A DNA stretch of 33,796 nucleotides from Deltaproteobacteria bacterium (lineage in GTDB: Bacteria > Desulfobacterota > Syntrophobacteria > Syntrophobacterales > Syntrophobacteraceae), in NCBI GenBank assembly GCA_021813685.1, contig JAKAJS010000060.1, positions 1 to 33,796 on the forward strand. Direction: 5' to 3'. The first letter of the stretch is position 1. Every line of letters starts with the position of its first letter. A model generated the notes under the pieces. The model did not search any database, was not told where the DNA came from, and was given only the letters and a program-made list of their open reading frames with translations. Both the position numbers and the translations under genes were made by a program. This document shows, in pieces, positions 21,954 to 30,915 of the stretch.

Positions 21954-23732
21954 ATGCCAACGAAGGTCGCCCACAGTTCCTCGGTGCCCTTTTGCTCGGG
22001 CGCCGACCCCTCGGAGTGGGAAGCCATCAGCAAGGCATTGCTCAATGCCACGGGAGATGGGGTGGTGGCGATCGATCCGGAGGGCACGATCCTTTTTGCC
22101 AACCGGGTTGCCCGTGAGAGCCTGGGGCTCCTGCCGGGCGTCCCGTTAAAGGAAGTGCAACCCGAACTGTGGCCTGAAGCGGCACAGACGCTTCTCGACT
22201 CCGCATCCCGGTTGGGGATTACGGTCTGCTGCGACAATGCGTGCTATCTGGCCAAAATCTGTCCCATAATCTGGAAATCCAAGCTGATGGGGGCGCTTTG
22301 CGTTTTCGAAAACTGCACGATTCTGGAAGAATCGCTCCGGGAGATGCAAGCCTTTCAACGGCTGAACCGACAGCTTGACGCCATCATCAATTGTTCCTCC
22401 GACGGACTGTGGGTCTCCGATGGAAACGGGGTGGTGATCCGGATCAACTCGGCCTCCGAGCGGCTCAACCGCATTCGGGCCGACCAGGCCGTGGGCCGTC
22501 GTATGGAGGATATCGTCTCCGAGGGCATCATTGATCGCTCCGCCACCCTGGAGGTGCTAAAGACAAAATCGGTAGTGAACATACTCCAGCGCAACAGTGC
22601 CGGACGAAAGCTCTTCGTCACCGGAAACCCTTTTTTTGACGAAAAGGGACGCCTGGAGCTGGTAGTTACGACCGAAAGAGATATTACCGAACTCGACCGG
22701 TTGTATCAGGAACTCGACGAGCAGGAGGCGATCAGCGATCAGTTCCGCCGTCAGATGCTGGAGATGCAGATGACGGAACTGGAAGCCAGGACGGTTATCG
22801 CCCGCAGCCCCAGCATGATCAAGGCATTGCGTCAGGCGCTCAAGGTGAGCACGGTGGATTCCAACGTGCTGATCCTTGGGGAATCGGGTGTAGGCAAGGG
22901 CCTTATCGCCGATTTGATTCACAAATATTCCAGCCGGGCAGAGCTCCCCATGATCAAGATCAATTGCGGGGCCATCCCGGAATCCCTGGTGGAATCCGAG
23001 CTTTTCGGCTATGAAAGGGGGGCGTTTACCGGTGCCCATAAAGGGGGAAAACCTGGCCAGTTCGAACTCGCAGACCGGGGAATCGTGTTTCTCGATGAGA
23101 TTGCCGAATTGCCCTTTTCCGCCCAGGTAAAGCTTTTGCGATTTCTCGAAGACGGGCTGATAACCCGTATCGGGGGGACCGCCAGCCGTCGGACCAATGT
23201 GCGCATTCTTGCCGCCACCAACCGGGATCTGGAAGCCATGGTCCAGGAAAACCGGTTTCGAAGCGATCTCTACTACCGGCTAAACGTCATCCCCATTCAC
23301 ATCCCTCCCCTGCGGGAGCGCCAGGAAGACATCCTGCCGCTCCTCCAGCATTGCCTCGAGCGATTCAAAATCCGCTCGGGGGTCGAAAAGCTCTTCTCAC
23401 GGGCAGTTCTGGACGCTCTGCTCGCCTATTCCTACCCGGGCAACGTTCGTGAGTTGATAAACCTCTGTGAAAGGCTGGTCGTGATGTCGGACGGCAATCG
23501 CATCGATCTCGACGATCTTCCGCCCGCAATCTGTCCCCGAGAGCACAAGAAACTTCCACCGCCCGGCACACACTTTCAGGGCAAAACGCTCGCCGAACTG
23601 ATGGACTCTTACGAGAAAACCATTTTAGAACAGGCCATCACGGAGTTTGGCAACCAGCATCGCGTAGCGGCCGCTCTGGGGGTAAATCAATCCACGATTG
23701 CCAGAAAGCTCAATAAATACGGTCTGCGCTAA
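21954..23732 (+). CDS. sigma-54-dependent transcriptional activator, PAS-PAS-AAA+-Fis
   Basis: Enhancer-binding activator that opens sigma-54 promoters using ATP. Starting from ATG 21954 (GAAGGG upstream; ATG 21945 and TTG 21930 are alternatives) it has 592 residues. There is a PAS-like domain at about 22-127, a second PAS at about 137-247, a short coiled segment, then AAA+ with Walker A GESGVGKG (309-316), the sigma-54 contact loop GAFTGA (356-361) and Walker B GIVFLDEIAELP (from 376). It ends with a Fis-type helix-turn-helix, HRVAAALGVNQSTIARKLNK. No receiver domain, so it senses directly rather than through a kinase. The first PAS has six cysteines within 30 residues. Its likely sites are the ATGC-N6-GCAT palindromes here and at 11379-11529. 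Confidence 0.92.
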   Translation: MPTKVAHSSSVPFCSGADPSEWEAISKALLNATGDGVVAIDPEGTILFANRVARESLGLLPGVPLKEVQPELWPEAAQTLLDSASRLGITVCCDNACYLAKICPIIWKSKLMGALCVFENCTILEESLREMQAFQRLNRQLDAIINCSSDGLWVSDGNGVVIRINSASERLNRIRADQAVGRRMEDIVSEGIIDRSATLEVLKTKSVVNILQRNSAGRKLFVTGNPFFDEKGRLELVVTTERDITELDRLYQELDEQEAISDQFRRQMLEMQMTELEARTVIARSPSMIKALRQALKVSTVDSNVLILGESGVGKGLIADLIHKYSSRAELPMIKINCGAIPESLVESELFGYERGAFTGAHKGGKPGQFELADRGIVFLDEIAELPFSAQVKLLRFLEDGLITRIGGTASRRTNVRILAATNRDLEAMVQENRFRSDLYYRLNVIPIHIPPLRERQEDILPLLQHCLERFKIRSGVEKLFSRAVLDALLAYSYPGNVRELINLCERLVVMSDGNRIDLDDLPPAICPREHKKLPPPGTHFQGKTLAELMDSYEKTILEQAITEFGNQHRVAAALGVNQSTIARKLNKYGLR

Positions 23733-23750
23733 TAAGCACCTTTTCCCCTC

Positions 23751-23764
23751 ATGCACCGTTGCAT
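23751..23764. promoter_or_regulatory. ATGC-N6-GCAT palindrome after the activator gene
   Basis: ATGCACCGTTGCAT has the same half-sites as the other copies. It lies 19 bases after the activator stop and 10 bases before the end of the convergent histidine kinase gene, not in front of any gene. It may be a decoy site or chance. Confidence 0.4.
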
Positions 23765-23773
23765 CCGGAAGCC

Positions 23774-26700
23774 TCAGGCGAACTTGTGCAGCGGAATCTC
23801 CACGCGAAAAGTTATCCCCTTGTCCCGGTTATCGACAATCTCTATGCGCCCGCGGTGGGCATCGATGATTTTTTTTACGATGGGAAGACCAAGACCCGTG
23901 CCGTCTTTTTTACTTGTATAGAACGGGGAGAAGATTTCCTCCCGTTTGCCTTCGGGAATGCCGCAGCCGCAGTCAACCACACTCAAAACGAGTCTCTCCC
24001 CGTCGACATGGGCGCCGATGCTCACCTCCTGCCCTTCCCGGGAGGCCTGTACGGCGTTTGTCACGATGTTTATGAGTGCCTGCTTCATTCTCCCGCAGTC
24101 AACCCATGCCGAAAGCCCGCTTTCCGAATCGATGCGATTTCGAAGCACTACCCCTTTGTCCCGGGCGATGGGATCGACGATTCTGAGACACTCGGCGACA
24201 AGCCCGACCATATCGACCCGTGAGAACTCCAGCTCCAGGGGGCGCGAAAAATCGAGCATGTCTTTCACCATGCTCTCCATTCGCGCGGTTTCCTTTACGA
24301 CGATTTCCAAAAGCTCGTGCACGGGGGTGTCTTCCCCGATGCGCTTCTGTGCAAGGCGCGAGAAGCCTCCGATGGCAATGAGGGGGGTTTTCATGTCGTG
24401 AGCGACCGCGGCCATCGCCTTGCCCATGGCGGCCAGGCTCTCCGAGTCCCGCAGCCGCTTCTCGGCTTTGTCGCGCTGCAGGATCTTCCACATTCCATCC
24501 ATGAGAAGCGTAATTTCCCGGGCATCCGAAAGCTCATAGTCCGCGGCCTTGTTTCCGACTCCGGCAATTGCCACAACCCGGCCTTTCTCACATACCGGGA
24601 CGACGAGAATACGCTCCACAAAAACTCGACTCTCCAGGAAATCGCCCAAAACGACATCCCGGAAATTGTTTGCGACCACCACCCTTTTTTCCCGAACGGC
24701 CTCGCCGAAGATCTCGGTTCTTCCAATCGGTATTTTCAGGTAGGGTTGCCTTCCCGCAAGGCTTTTTGGCCATACGTGCAAGGTCAAAAGCTTTTGGGCT
24801 TCATCAAGGAGACCTATCCACCCATTTTGGCTTCCCGTAAGCCTCACCAGTTGCTCCAGGGCGAACTCCGCGATGCGATCGGCCGAAGATTCGCTCATCT
24901 GGCTAAGCCGCCATAACGCCTCGAGGCGAGCTTCATCGAGCCGCAGCTGCGCCTCGATCTGCTTTCGCTCCAGCACCTCATTTCGCAGGGCATCCACCGC
25001 CCTCTTGCGGTCGGAGATGTCGATTCCGACCGAGAGCACTTCCACCAAAGCACCACTCTCATCGACAATCGGCTTGTTGGTCCAGGCCATCCACACACGG
25101 CTGCCGTCCCGGCGGATATTCTCATTGACATTATACGCATACTGCTCGGTCCGGTTCAGGACATTTTCGGCAAGCTTCGTCAAATCGGTCCCGTCGGACT
25201 CTTTCTCCGGCAAAAGAATTCCCACATGCTTTCCCAGAACCTCCTCCTCGCTGTAGCCGAAAAAGGACTGGGCATATTCGTTAAAGAAAGTGATCGAGCC
25301 GTCTTTGTTCATGCGGATAATGGCGCTGTTGGCGTTCTGGACGAGTTCGCGATACCGTTTCTCGCTTTCCAGAAAGGCCTGCCAGGCGCGCTTTCGCTCG
25401 GAAATATCCACGGCAAGCTTTAACACGACCGGAGCACCGTCACTGTCGGTAAACGGGTGCGAATAGATCGAATAGCACCTTCCGACCGGATCGGTCCATT
25501 CCCATTGCTCCGGAGTCTGCGTGTTCACGGTGCGCGCCGTGTCACAGTTTACGCAGGGTTCGCTCCTGTCCGGCAACAGTTCGTAGCAGTGCTTTCCCTC
25601 GGGTTCTCCGAAGGTTTCCCGAAACGCGCGGTTGGCAAACCGGATGGTACAGTCCCGGTCCTGGATATAGACAGAGGCGGGTATCGCCTCCAAAACCGAG
25701 ATAAGCCTTTGCTGCGCGCGGACCAGAGCCTTTTCGCGCGCACCGATCTTTTCGGCCATAACATTAAAGGCGGACGCCAGCCCTTTGAGTTCGGCAGGAC
25801 CTGTCTCTATAATCGGCTCTTTTCCACCCCCACCCCCAAGAGCCAGAGTATGTTCGAGAAGCCTGCGAATCGGGCCAGATATCCTTTCGGAGAAAACGAA
25901 CGCCAAGATGAAGACCGCAGTCATTACGAGCAAAAACAAGACCGCTCCATGGAACAGTTGGGCCACTATCGGGGCCATCACTGCTTGTCTCGAGCGACCG
26001 ACGCTTGCGGCCCAGCCGATGGAGGAGATGGGGACAATTGCCTCTATTCTCGCCTCCCCCGTATCGCCGCTGCGGAAAACGCCGCTTACTTCCCTCCCCG
26101 CTAAAGCCTTCTGTATAGCCGCCCGATCTTGAAGAAGCTTTTCCTCCGGTTTCCACTCACTTTCTGGTTCCCGGAAGACAGCGTTTCCCTGGTTGTCGAT
26201 TATCGTGATCGTTTCATCGGGCGGCAGATGAATGGAGAGGATATCCCCCAGCTTTTCAGGGTCGATGGCCGCTGCCACGATGCCCAGAAGACTTCCCTTT
26301 TCCCCGCGAATCGCCCGGCTCACCGCAAAGGTCGGCTTTCCGGTGGCCCGCGAAGGAATGAGGTTGCCCACCACCCATTTTTCCCCCGCAAGGAGTTTCT
26401 GCACATAATCGCGGTCGTGCAGATCCAGGCCGACCGCGGAGTCGAGGCTGGAGGCAACCACCCGGCCCCGGGCGTCCAACCATAGAAAGCTGTGGACGGC
26501 GGAAAACTCCTTCTTGTTCAAGGCGAGTATCCGATTCATCTCCGCTGCCGAAGGAGGGTGTTGCAGGGTGAAATTGGCCCCTATGGCAAGCTCATGGTGC
26601 ACGATGTCTGCAATGAAATTGTGGAAAGTGGCCCCGACCGCCCTGGCCAACTCCAGGTTCGCAGTCGACTGGCTGGCAACGCGCTCTTTGAATCGGTTGT

Positions 26701-26839
26701 AAATGTATATGGTCTGCACGAGCAGCACCGGAATGAGTATGGATAAGAGGAGAAGAAAGTGCTTTCCCCGAATGGAGGCGAAAAATGGGTGGCGGGTTGT
26801 GGAAACTTCCCGCGGAAGATCTCCGAAAGCGTCTTTCAT
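23774..26839 (-). CDS. membrane-bound PAS/GAF sensor histidine kinase
   Basis: About 1021 residues from ATG 26839; an upstream in-frame ATG at 26905 would add 22. Order of parts: N-terminal membrane helix (HFLLLLSILIPVLLVQTIYIY), a periplasmic sensing region of about 250 residues that looks like a Cache domain, a second membrane helix (VLFLLVMTAVFILAFVF), HAMP, two PAS domains (the first with CVNCD), a GAF-like domain, the HisKA H-box AHDMKTPLIAI and a HATPase domain with N-box NIVTNAVQAS, GCGIPEGKREEIFSPFYTSK and GTGLGLPIVKK. All kinase motifs are intact. No response regulator gene is adjacent, and the neighbouring sigma-54 activator lacks a receiver, so its partner is elsewhere. Confidence 0.92.
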   Translation of the reverse strand: MKDAFGDLPREVSTTRHPFFASIRGKHFLLLLSILIPVLLVQTIYIYNRFKERVASQSTANLELARAVGATFHNFIADIVHHELAIGANFTLQHPPSAAEMNRILALNKKEFSAVHSFLWLDARGRVVASSLDSAVGLDLHDRDYVQKLLAGEKWVVGNLIPSRATGKPTFAVSRAIRGEKGSLLGIVAAAIDPEKLGDILSIHLPPDETITIIDNQGNAVFREPESEWKPEEKLLQDRAAIQKALAGREVSGVFRSGDTGEARIEAIVPISSIGWAASVGRSRQAVMAPIVAQLFHGAVLFLLVMTAVFILAFVFSERISGPIRRLLEHTLALGGGGGKEPIIETGPAELKGLASAFNVMAEKIGAREKALVRAQQRLISVLEAIPASVYIQDRDCTIRFANRAFRETFGEPEGKHCYELLPDRSEPCVNCDTARTVNTQTPEQWEWTDPVGRCYSIYSHPFTDSDGAPVVLKLAVDISERKRAWQAFLESEKRYRELVQNANSAIIRMNKDGSITFFNEYAQSFFGYSEEEVLGKHVGILLPEKESDGTDLTKLAENVLNRTEQYAYNVNENIRRDGSRVWMAWTNKPIVDESGALVEVLSVGIDISDRKRAVDALRNEVLERKQIEAQLRLDEARLEALWRLSQMSESSADRIAEFALEQLVRLTGSQNGWIGLLDEAQKLLTLHVWPKSLAGRQPYLKIPIGRTEIFGEAVREKRVVVANNFRDVVLGDFLESRVFVERILVVPVCEKGRVVAIAGVGNKAADYELSDAREITLLMDGMWKILQRDKAEKRLRDSESLAAMGKAMAAVAHDMKTPLIAIGGFSRLAQKRIGEDTPVHELLEIVVKETARMESMVKDMLDFSRPLELEFSRVDMVGLVAECLRIVDPIARDKGVVLRNRIDSESGLSAWVDCGRMKQALINIVTNAVQASREGQEVSIGAHVDGERLVLSVVDCGCGIPEGKREEIFSPFYTSKKDGTGLGLPIVKKIIDAHRGRIEIVDNRDKGITFRVEIPLHKFA

Positions 26840-27009
26840 GGCAGCTCTACACCTCTGTTGGCTCTCCTCGAAAGGCAGTGTGAGGAAGAGACTTCCACAC
26901 AACATAAGTGGCCTGCATCGGCATGGAACCCGTTACCGGGGAATTGCGTTATCCTACCGGGTTTTTTATTCAAATACAACCATTGCGCCCGGAAACCCAA
27001 GAATACTTT

Positions 27010-27038
27010 TTGACATCTGCTCGCTATTGAGCTTAGAT
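27010..27038 (+). promoter_or_regulatory. candidate sigma-70 promoter for the GAPDH gene
   Basis: A consensus TTGACA (27010-27015) is followed after 17 bases by TTAGAT (27033-27038), a weak -10 box; TAGATA one base later is an alternative. Transcription would start about 90 bases before the GAPDH start codon. Confidence 0.45.
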
Positions 27039-27135
27039 AGAATTGAAAGATCCATTGCCCGCCTCATGCGGCCGGCTTTCGCAATGATCTTGCCGGGAAG
27101 ATTTGTGTTTACGTTTTGCTGACGGAGGCAAGAAG

Positions 27136-28491
27136 ATGAGTGAAGAAACAACCGTTTCACGGGCACTCGGGATAAACGGCCTGGGGAGAATCGCAAAACT
27201 CTCCATCTGGAGCCATGTGGAGCGAAAATATTTTTCGGAAATCGTCGTCAATATCGGCAGGGAGGTAGGCACAAGGCTTGCCGATATAGCCCATTTCCTG
27301 GAGAGGGATTCCAGTTACGGGGCTCTGCACACCTATCTCTACGGCTCCCGGGCCGGCAGGGTGATCGAAAATATCGATGAAAAATCCGGCAGCATGATGA
27401 TCAACGGGGTAAAGACGACCTTCTTGCGAAAGGCCAGAAACCCCGCCAACATCGAGTGGCGAAAATACGGAGTCGAACTCGTCGTGGACGCGACGGGCAA
27501 GTTTTTGGACCCCACGGTATCCCCGGATGACCCCAAGGGGTCTTTACGGGGCCATTTTGCCGCCGGGGCAAAAAAGGTTGTCGTCTCCGCTCCCTTCAAG
27601 ATTAAAGACAAGACGCTTCCCATGCCCCCGGACGCCGTCACTACGGTCATGGGCATAAACGATACCGAGTACGACCCCAAAAAGCATCTGGTCGTCTCCA
27701 ACGCCTCCTGCACGACCACCTGCCTGGCATACATGGTCAAGCCGATTCTCGACTATTTCGGGGCCGAACGCGTTCTTTCGGCGGCCATGACAACCGTTCA
27801 TGCGGCAACCGGTTCCCAGTCCGTCCTCGACCACTCGCCGAGCGCGGGCGCTACCGACCTGCGAAAATCCCGCTCGGTCTTCAACAATATCATCCTGACA
27901 AGCACCGGGGCCGCCAAGGCGCTGGGCCTGGTGATCCCGGAGATGAAGGGAATCGGCTTTATCGCCGAGTCGGTACGCGTGCCCCTCACCACCGGATCTC
28001 TCATCATTCTGGCCCTGATGATTCAGGACAAGAGTCTGAGCGACCCCATAAACCGCGAACTGATCAACGACATTTACAAACGAGCCGTTTCCCATTACCC
28101 GGAGGGCTATCTCGTCTTTTCCGGCGAACAGAACGTCTCCTCCGATATAATCGGGCTACCCAGGGCCGCAACAGTCATCGAAGGCCACGAAAACCACACG
28201 CGAACCTCCGCGGTGCGCATCGACCTCGATCATGTGGCGAGTGCGGTAAAGCGGTTGGAAGCCATCGGGGAAGACAGACCGGCCTCCTTGGATCTTGGCA
28301 GCGTCTCCCCTGAGGCTTCTCGGGGGGCGGGGCGGCAAAAATTCATCGAAGTCCCCGTGACACAGGCTGTCATCTACGGCTGGTATGACAATGAACTGGG
28401 AAGCTATACGAACATGCTCCGGGACCGTACCGTGAGCATGGCAAAACTCATGGAGCGAAACGCTCACACTCCGATGACGGTAAGGAGCTGA
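27136..28491 (+). CDS. gap: glyceraldehyde-3-phosphate dehydrogenase, long form
   Basis: Glycolytic or gluconeogenic enzyme interconverting glyceraldehyde-3-phosphate and 1,3-bisphosphoglycerate. The start is ATG 27136, seven bases after GGAGG, giving 451 residues, over 100 more than the common 330-340. Cofactor loop GINGLGRI (12-19), catalytic C192 in SNASCTTTC and H222 in TTVHAATGSQ are intact, and WYDNELGSYTNML closes the fold. Extra length lies in the N-terminal half (about 20-110) and in an insert near residues 375-405. The end of the second strand lacks the usual NAD-selecting Asp (VVNIGRE), so cofactor preference is open. No other glycolytic gene is nearby. It may be a second GAPDH with a specialised role. 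Confidence 0.87.
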   Translation: MSEETTVSRALGINGLGRIAKLSIWSHVERKYFSEIVVNIGREVGTRLADIAHFLERDSSYGALHTYLYGSRAGRVIENIDEKSGSMMINGVKTTFLRKARNPANIEWRKYGVELVVDATGKFLDPTVSPDDPKGSLRGHFAAGAKKVVVSAPFKIKDKTLPMPPDAVTTVMGINDTEYDPKKHLVVSNASCTTTCLAYMVKPILDYFGAERVLSAAMTTVHAATGSQSVLDHSPSAGATDLRKSRSVFNNIILTSTGAAKALGLVIPEMKGIGFIAESVRVPLTTGSLIILALMIQDKSLSDPINRELINDIYKRAVSHYPEGYLVFSGEQNVSSDIIGLPRAATVIEGHENHTRTSAVRIDLDHVASAVKRLEAIGEDRPASLDLGSVSPEASRGAGRQKFIEVPVTQAVIYGWYDNELGSYTNMLRDRTVSMAKLMERNAHTPMTVRS

Positions 28492-28524
28492 CGGAGCCCC
28501 TACCGCCATTTTCCAGGCATCACC

Positions 28525-28546
28525 CGCCGCCCGCCTCAGGGCGGCG
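28525..28546. terminator. GC hairpin between the GAPDH and CBS-domain genes
   Basis: CGCCGCCC (28525-28532) pairs with GGGCGGCG (28539-28546) over eight bases with a six-base loop. There is no T-tract, so it may slow or partly end transcription after GAPDH, or stabilise the mRNA end. Confidence 0.45.
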
Positions 28547-28583
28547 TCAGCAAACCGGCAGCTTCATCCGGGGGGAGGTCCTT

Positions 28584-29198
28584 ATGATAGTGCGTCACTG
28601 GATGTCGACCGACCTGGTTACGATAGGGAAAGATGCTTCCATCCAGGAAGCCATGGCTGTCATGAAGCGCGAATCGATCCGGCATCTGCCCGTAGTGGAT
28701 CAGAAGAAAAGACTGCTGGGCTGGATTACCGATGCCGATCTTCGCGGAGTTCTCATCGCCTCGATGCTCGAAGAGCTTACGCTCGAAGACGTAATGGTCC
28801 GAAATCCTTTGACCACACAGCCGGAAACGCCTCTTGAGGAGGCCGCACTCCTTTTGCTCGACAGGCGCATCGGCGGCATGCCCGTAGTGGAAAAAGGCAT
28901 GCTGGCGGGCATAATCACCGTCGCGGATATCCTTTCGGCCTTTATCACCTTCCTGGGGCTCTTCACCCAATCCACGCGGATCGACATCAAGGTGTCGGGT
29001 TCACCCAACCCCCTCCCCGAGATAACGAAGATCGCCAGAAGCCATGGGGCCGAGATCATAAGCCTTTGCCAGGTGCCGGCAACAGGGGAAGAAACCGAGT
29101 TTTGCTATTCTCTGCGCCTGAAGAAAACCAATGCAAAGCCGATTATTGCCGACCTCGAAAAAATCGGCATCCAAGTTTTGCCGAGCTTCGATCTGTAG
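28584..29198 (+). CDS. CBS-domain pair protein with ACT-like C-terminus (AcuB-like)
   Basis: 204 residues: CBS domain 1 at about 1-58 (MSTDLVTIGKDASIQEAM, RHLPVVDQKKRLLGWITDADL), CBS domain 2 at about 67-128 (VMVRNPLTTQPETPLEEAA, GGMPVVEKGMLAGIITVADIL), and an ACT-like C-terminal third (IDIKVSGSPNPLPEITKIARSHGAEI). CBS pairs bind adenosine nucleotides and ACT domains bind small ligands, often amino acids, so this is probably a cytoplasmic energy or metabolite sensor. The arrangement matches proteins called AcuB, whose precise role is uncertain. A strong GGGGGAGG precedes the ATG. It could share a transcript with GAPDH, from which it is separated by a 92-base gap with a hairpin. Confidence 0.82.
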   Translation: MIVRHWMSTDLVTIGKDASIQEAMAVMKRESIRHLPVVDQKKRLLGWITDADLRGVLIASMLEELTLEDVMVRNPLTTQPETPLEEAALLLLDRRIGGMPVVEKGMLAGIITVADILSAFITFLGLFTQSTRIDIKVSGSPNPLPEITKIARSHGAEIISLCQVPATGEETEFCYSLRLKKTNAKPIIADLEKIGIQVLPSFDL

Positions 29199-29270
29199 GG
29201 ACCGGGAACAAATCTTCGCCTTCTGCAAGCCGGCACCCGAAAATTCCTCCGCCTCCCGCATGGACCGGGT

Positions 29271-29276
29271 TATAAT
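29271..29276 (+). promoter_or_regulatory. -10 box ahead of mnmA
   Basis: A perfect TATAAT lies 16 bases before the GTG start; no good -35 box is found 17 bases upstream. If used, the leader would be only about ten bases, which would favour one of the TTG codons slightly further in as the real start. Confidence 0.4.
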
Positions 29277-29291
29277 TGCACAAGGTTTTTC

Positions 29292-30434
29292 GTGAAAGGC
29301 GTAGAGGTATTGGTTTTGCCCAAGGAAAGAATCGTTGCCGCCATGAGCGGCGGAGTGGACTCGACGGTAGCCGCAGCCCTGCTCCTGGAGCAGGGCTTTG
29401 AAGTCATGGGGGTGACCCTGCAGTTGCAGAGTTGCGGCGAAACACCGCTTGAGAGTTCCTGCTGCGGCGATGACGCGATCACACAGGCAAAGGCCGCAGC
29501 AGCCCACCTCGGCATCCCCCACTACGTGCTGAACTGCCGGGAGAGCTTCGAGAGCAAAGTCCTGCTGCCCAGTTGGCACGAGTACCGGCAGGGGCGAACC
29601 CCCAACCCCTGCGTCATGTGCAACGAGCAGATCAAGTTCGGCGCGCTTTTCGAGTACGCGAAAACCCTCGGCGCAGAAAGAATTGCCACCGGCCATTATG
29701 TGCGCACCGGCCTGCGAAAAGACGGCCGGGTCTTCCTCCTGCGCGGCGAAGACCCACGCAAGGACCAATCCTATTTTCTTTTCGCCCTGTCCCCCGAAAG
29801 ACTTTCCAAGGCGATGTTTCCGCTGGGCGCCTTCTCCAAGCCAACGGTTCGAGACATGGCACGCCGAATGGGGCTAAAGAATGCCGACCGGACCGAAAGC
29901 CAGGATGCCTGCTTTTCCTCCAAGGAGACCACCTATGCGGAAGCTCTGCGGCAGCGGTTTAAGGAACCTGCGACGCCCGGCCCCATTTTAGACGAAACAG
30001 GCCGCCTGCTGGGCAGACACGACGGAATTCACCGCTTTACCATCGGCCAGAGGCGCGGGATCGGAGTGGCCCTGGGGGCCGCTGCCTGGGTCAAATCGAT
30101 CGATCCCGAACGATCGGCCGTTATCCTTACCGGCAGCAAAGAAAGCCTGGCTGTGCGCGGTTTGATTGCAACGGCAGTCCGCTGGCACGCTCTCACCCCG
30201 AAGTTCCGCCGGCTTCGCTGCTCGGTGCAGGTGCGCTACAACCAGGCCCCGGTTCCTGCGATCGTCGAACCCGAAAGCGCGCACGCCGTGCGTGTTCGCT
30301 TCGAGCGCCCCGTCACCGCCGTCTGCCCGGGGCAGGCTGCCGTTTTTTACGCCGGCAACCGTTTACTCGGAGGGGGATGGATCGACCGTCCGCTCGGAGA
30401 GCCCCTCACTGTTACCGAGGAAAACGATGCGTAA
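29292..30434 (+). CDS. mnmA: tRNA-specific 2-thiouridylase MnmA
   Basis: Adds the 2-thio group to the wobble uridine of Glu, Gln and Lys tRNAs, using ATP to adenylate the base and a persulfide relay for sulfur. 380 residues: the PP-loop SGGVDST (19-25) for ATP, the first conserved cysteine region TPNPCVMCNEQIKFG, GHYVR, DQSYFLFAL, and the second active cysteine in ESQDACF, followed by the C-terminal beta domain with GIHRFTIGQRRGIGV. The GTG at 29292 has a poor ribosome site; TTG at 29316, after GAGG, is an alternative that would trim eight residues. MnmA normally receives sulfur from a TusE-type carrier in E. coli; the TusE-like gene at 17345 could serve here too, though it is 12 kb away. Confidence 0.95.
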   Translation: MKGVEVLVLPKERIVAAMSGGVDSTVAAALLLEQGFEVMGVTLQLQSCGETPLESSCCGDDAITQAKAAAAHLGIPHYVLNCRESFESKVLLPSWHEYRQGRTPNPCVMCNEQIKFGALFEYAKTLGAERIATGHYVRTGLRKDGRVFLLRGEDPRKDQSYFLFALSPERLSKAMFPLGAFSKPTVRDMARRMGLKNADRTESQDACFSSKETTYAEALRQRFKEPATPGPILDETGRLLGRHDGIHRFTIGQRRGIGVALGAAAWVKSIDPERSAVILTGSKESLAVRGLIATAVRWHALTPKFRRLRCSVQVRYNQAPVPAIVEPESAHAVRVRFERPVTAVCPGQAAVFYAGNRLLGGGWIDRPLGEPLTVTEENDA

Positions 30435-30477
30435 CCCCACTGCGCTCCCCGGCAGATGCTGCGCAAATTCAATGAGC

Positions 30478-30903
30478 TTACATTCTTATCAGGAATATAC
30501 CTATCACGCACACAATCATTCCTACAAATTGCCGCAATGATATGGTTTCTTTGTATAGTAGCAGTCCCAAAACCAGCAGTACGCATGCAAGAGCTATATT
30601 GGCAACCAACGAAGCTATGCTTATTTGCCATCCGGCACGGTATATGCTTATATATCCAAATTCAAGAGATACAACCGATATTCCCAAAACAACTGACGCC
30701 CAGTTTATGTTAGTTATTTCTGCAATTAGATTTTTGTTATTTGATGTAACAAAGAACATCATAATAGAAAGACCGGCCGCAATCACGTACGTTATAGATA
30801 ACGACGCGAATGCATTAATTCCTTCTGGGGTTGACTTTGCACAAATATTATAAAAAGTATTTGCACAAACGACAAGCAAGATTGGCCAAACCAAGTACCA
30901 CAT
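30478..30903 (-). CDS. EamA/DMT-type small transporter, likely acquired
   Basis: 141-residue membrane protein with about five predicted helices, the size of a single EamA half of the drug/metabolite transporter superfamily. ISIASLVANIALACVLLVLGLLLYKETISLRQFVGMIVCVIGIFLI is the typical C-terminal part of such a unit, with the conserved glutamate after the penultimate helix. It probably works as a dimer. Its DNA and control region are clearly richer in A and T than all neighbouring genes and its codons differ, suggesting transfer from a low-GC donor. A strong GGGGGAGG precedes the ATG, and an intrinsic terminator lies just ahead of that. Substrate unknown; small cations, drugs or metabolites are possible. 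Confidence 0.8.
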   Translation of the reverse strand: MWYLVWPILLVVCANTFYNICAKSTPEGINAFASLSITYVIAAGLSIMMFFVTSNNKNLIAEITNINWASVVLGISVVSLEFGYISIYRAGWQISIASLVANIALACVLLVLGLLLYKETISLRQFVGMIVCVIGIFLIRM

Positions 30904-30915
30904 ATTTCCTCCCCC

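Noticed and set aside
21954-26839. Histidine kinase and sigma-54 activator as a two-component pair
   Set aside because: The activator has PAS domains and no receiver domain; the genes are convergent rather than in one operon.
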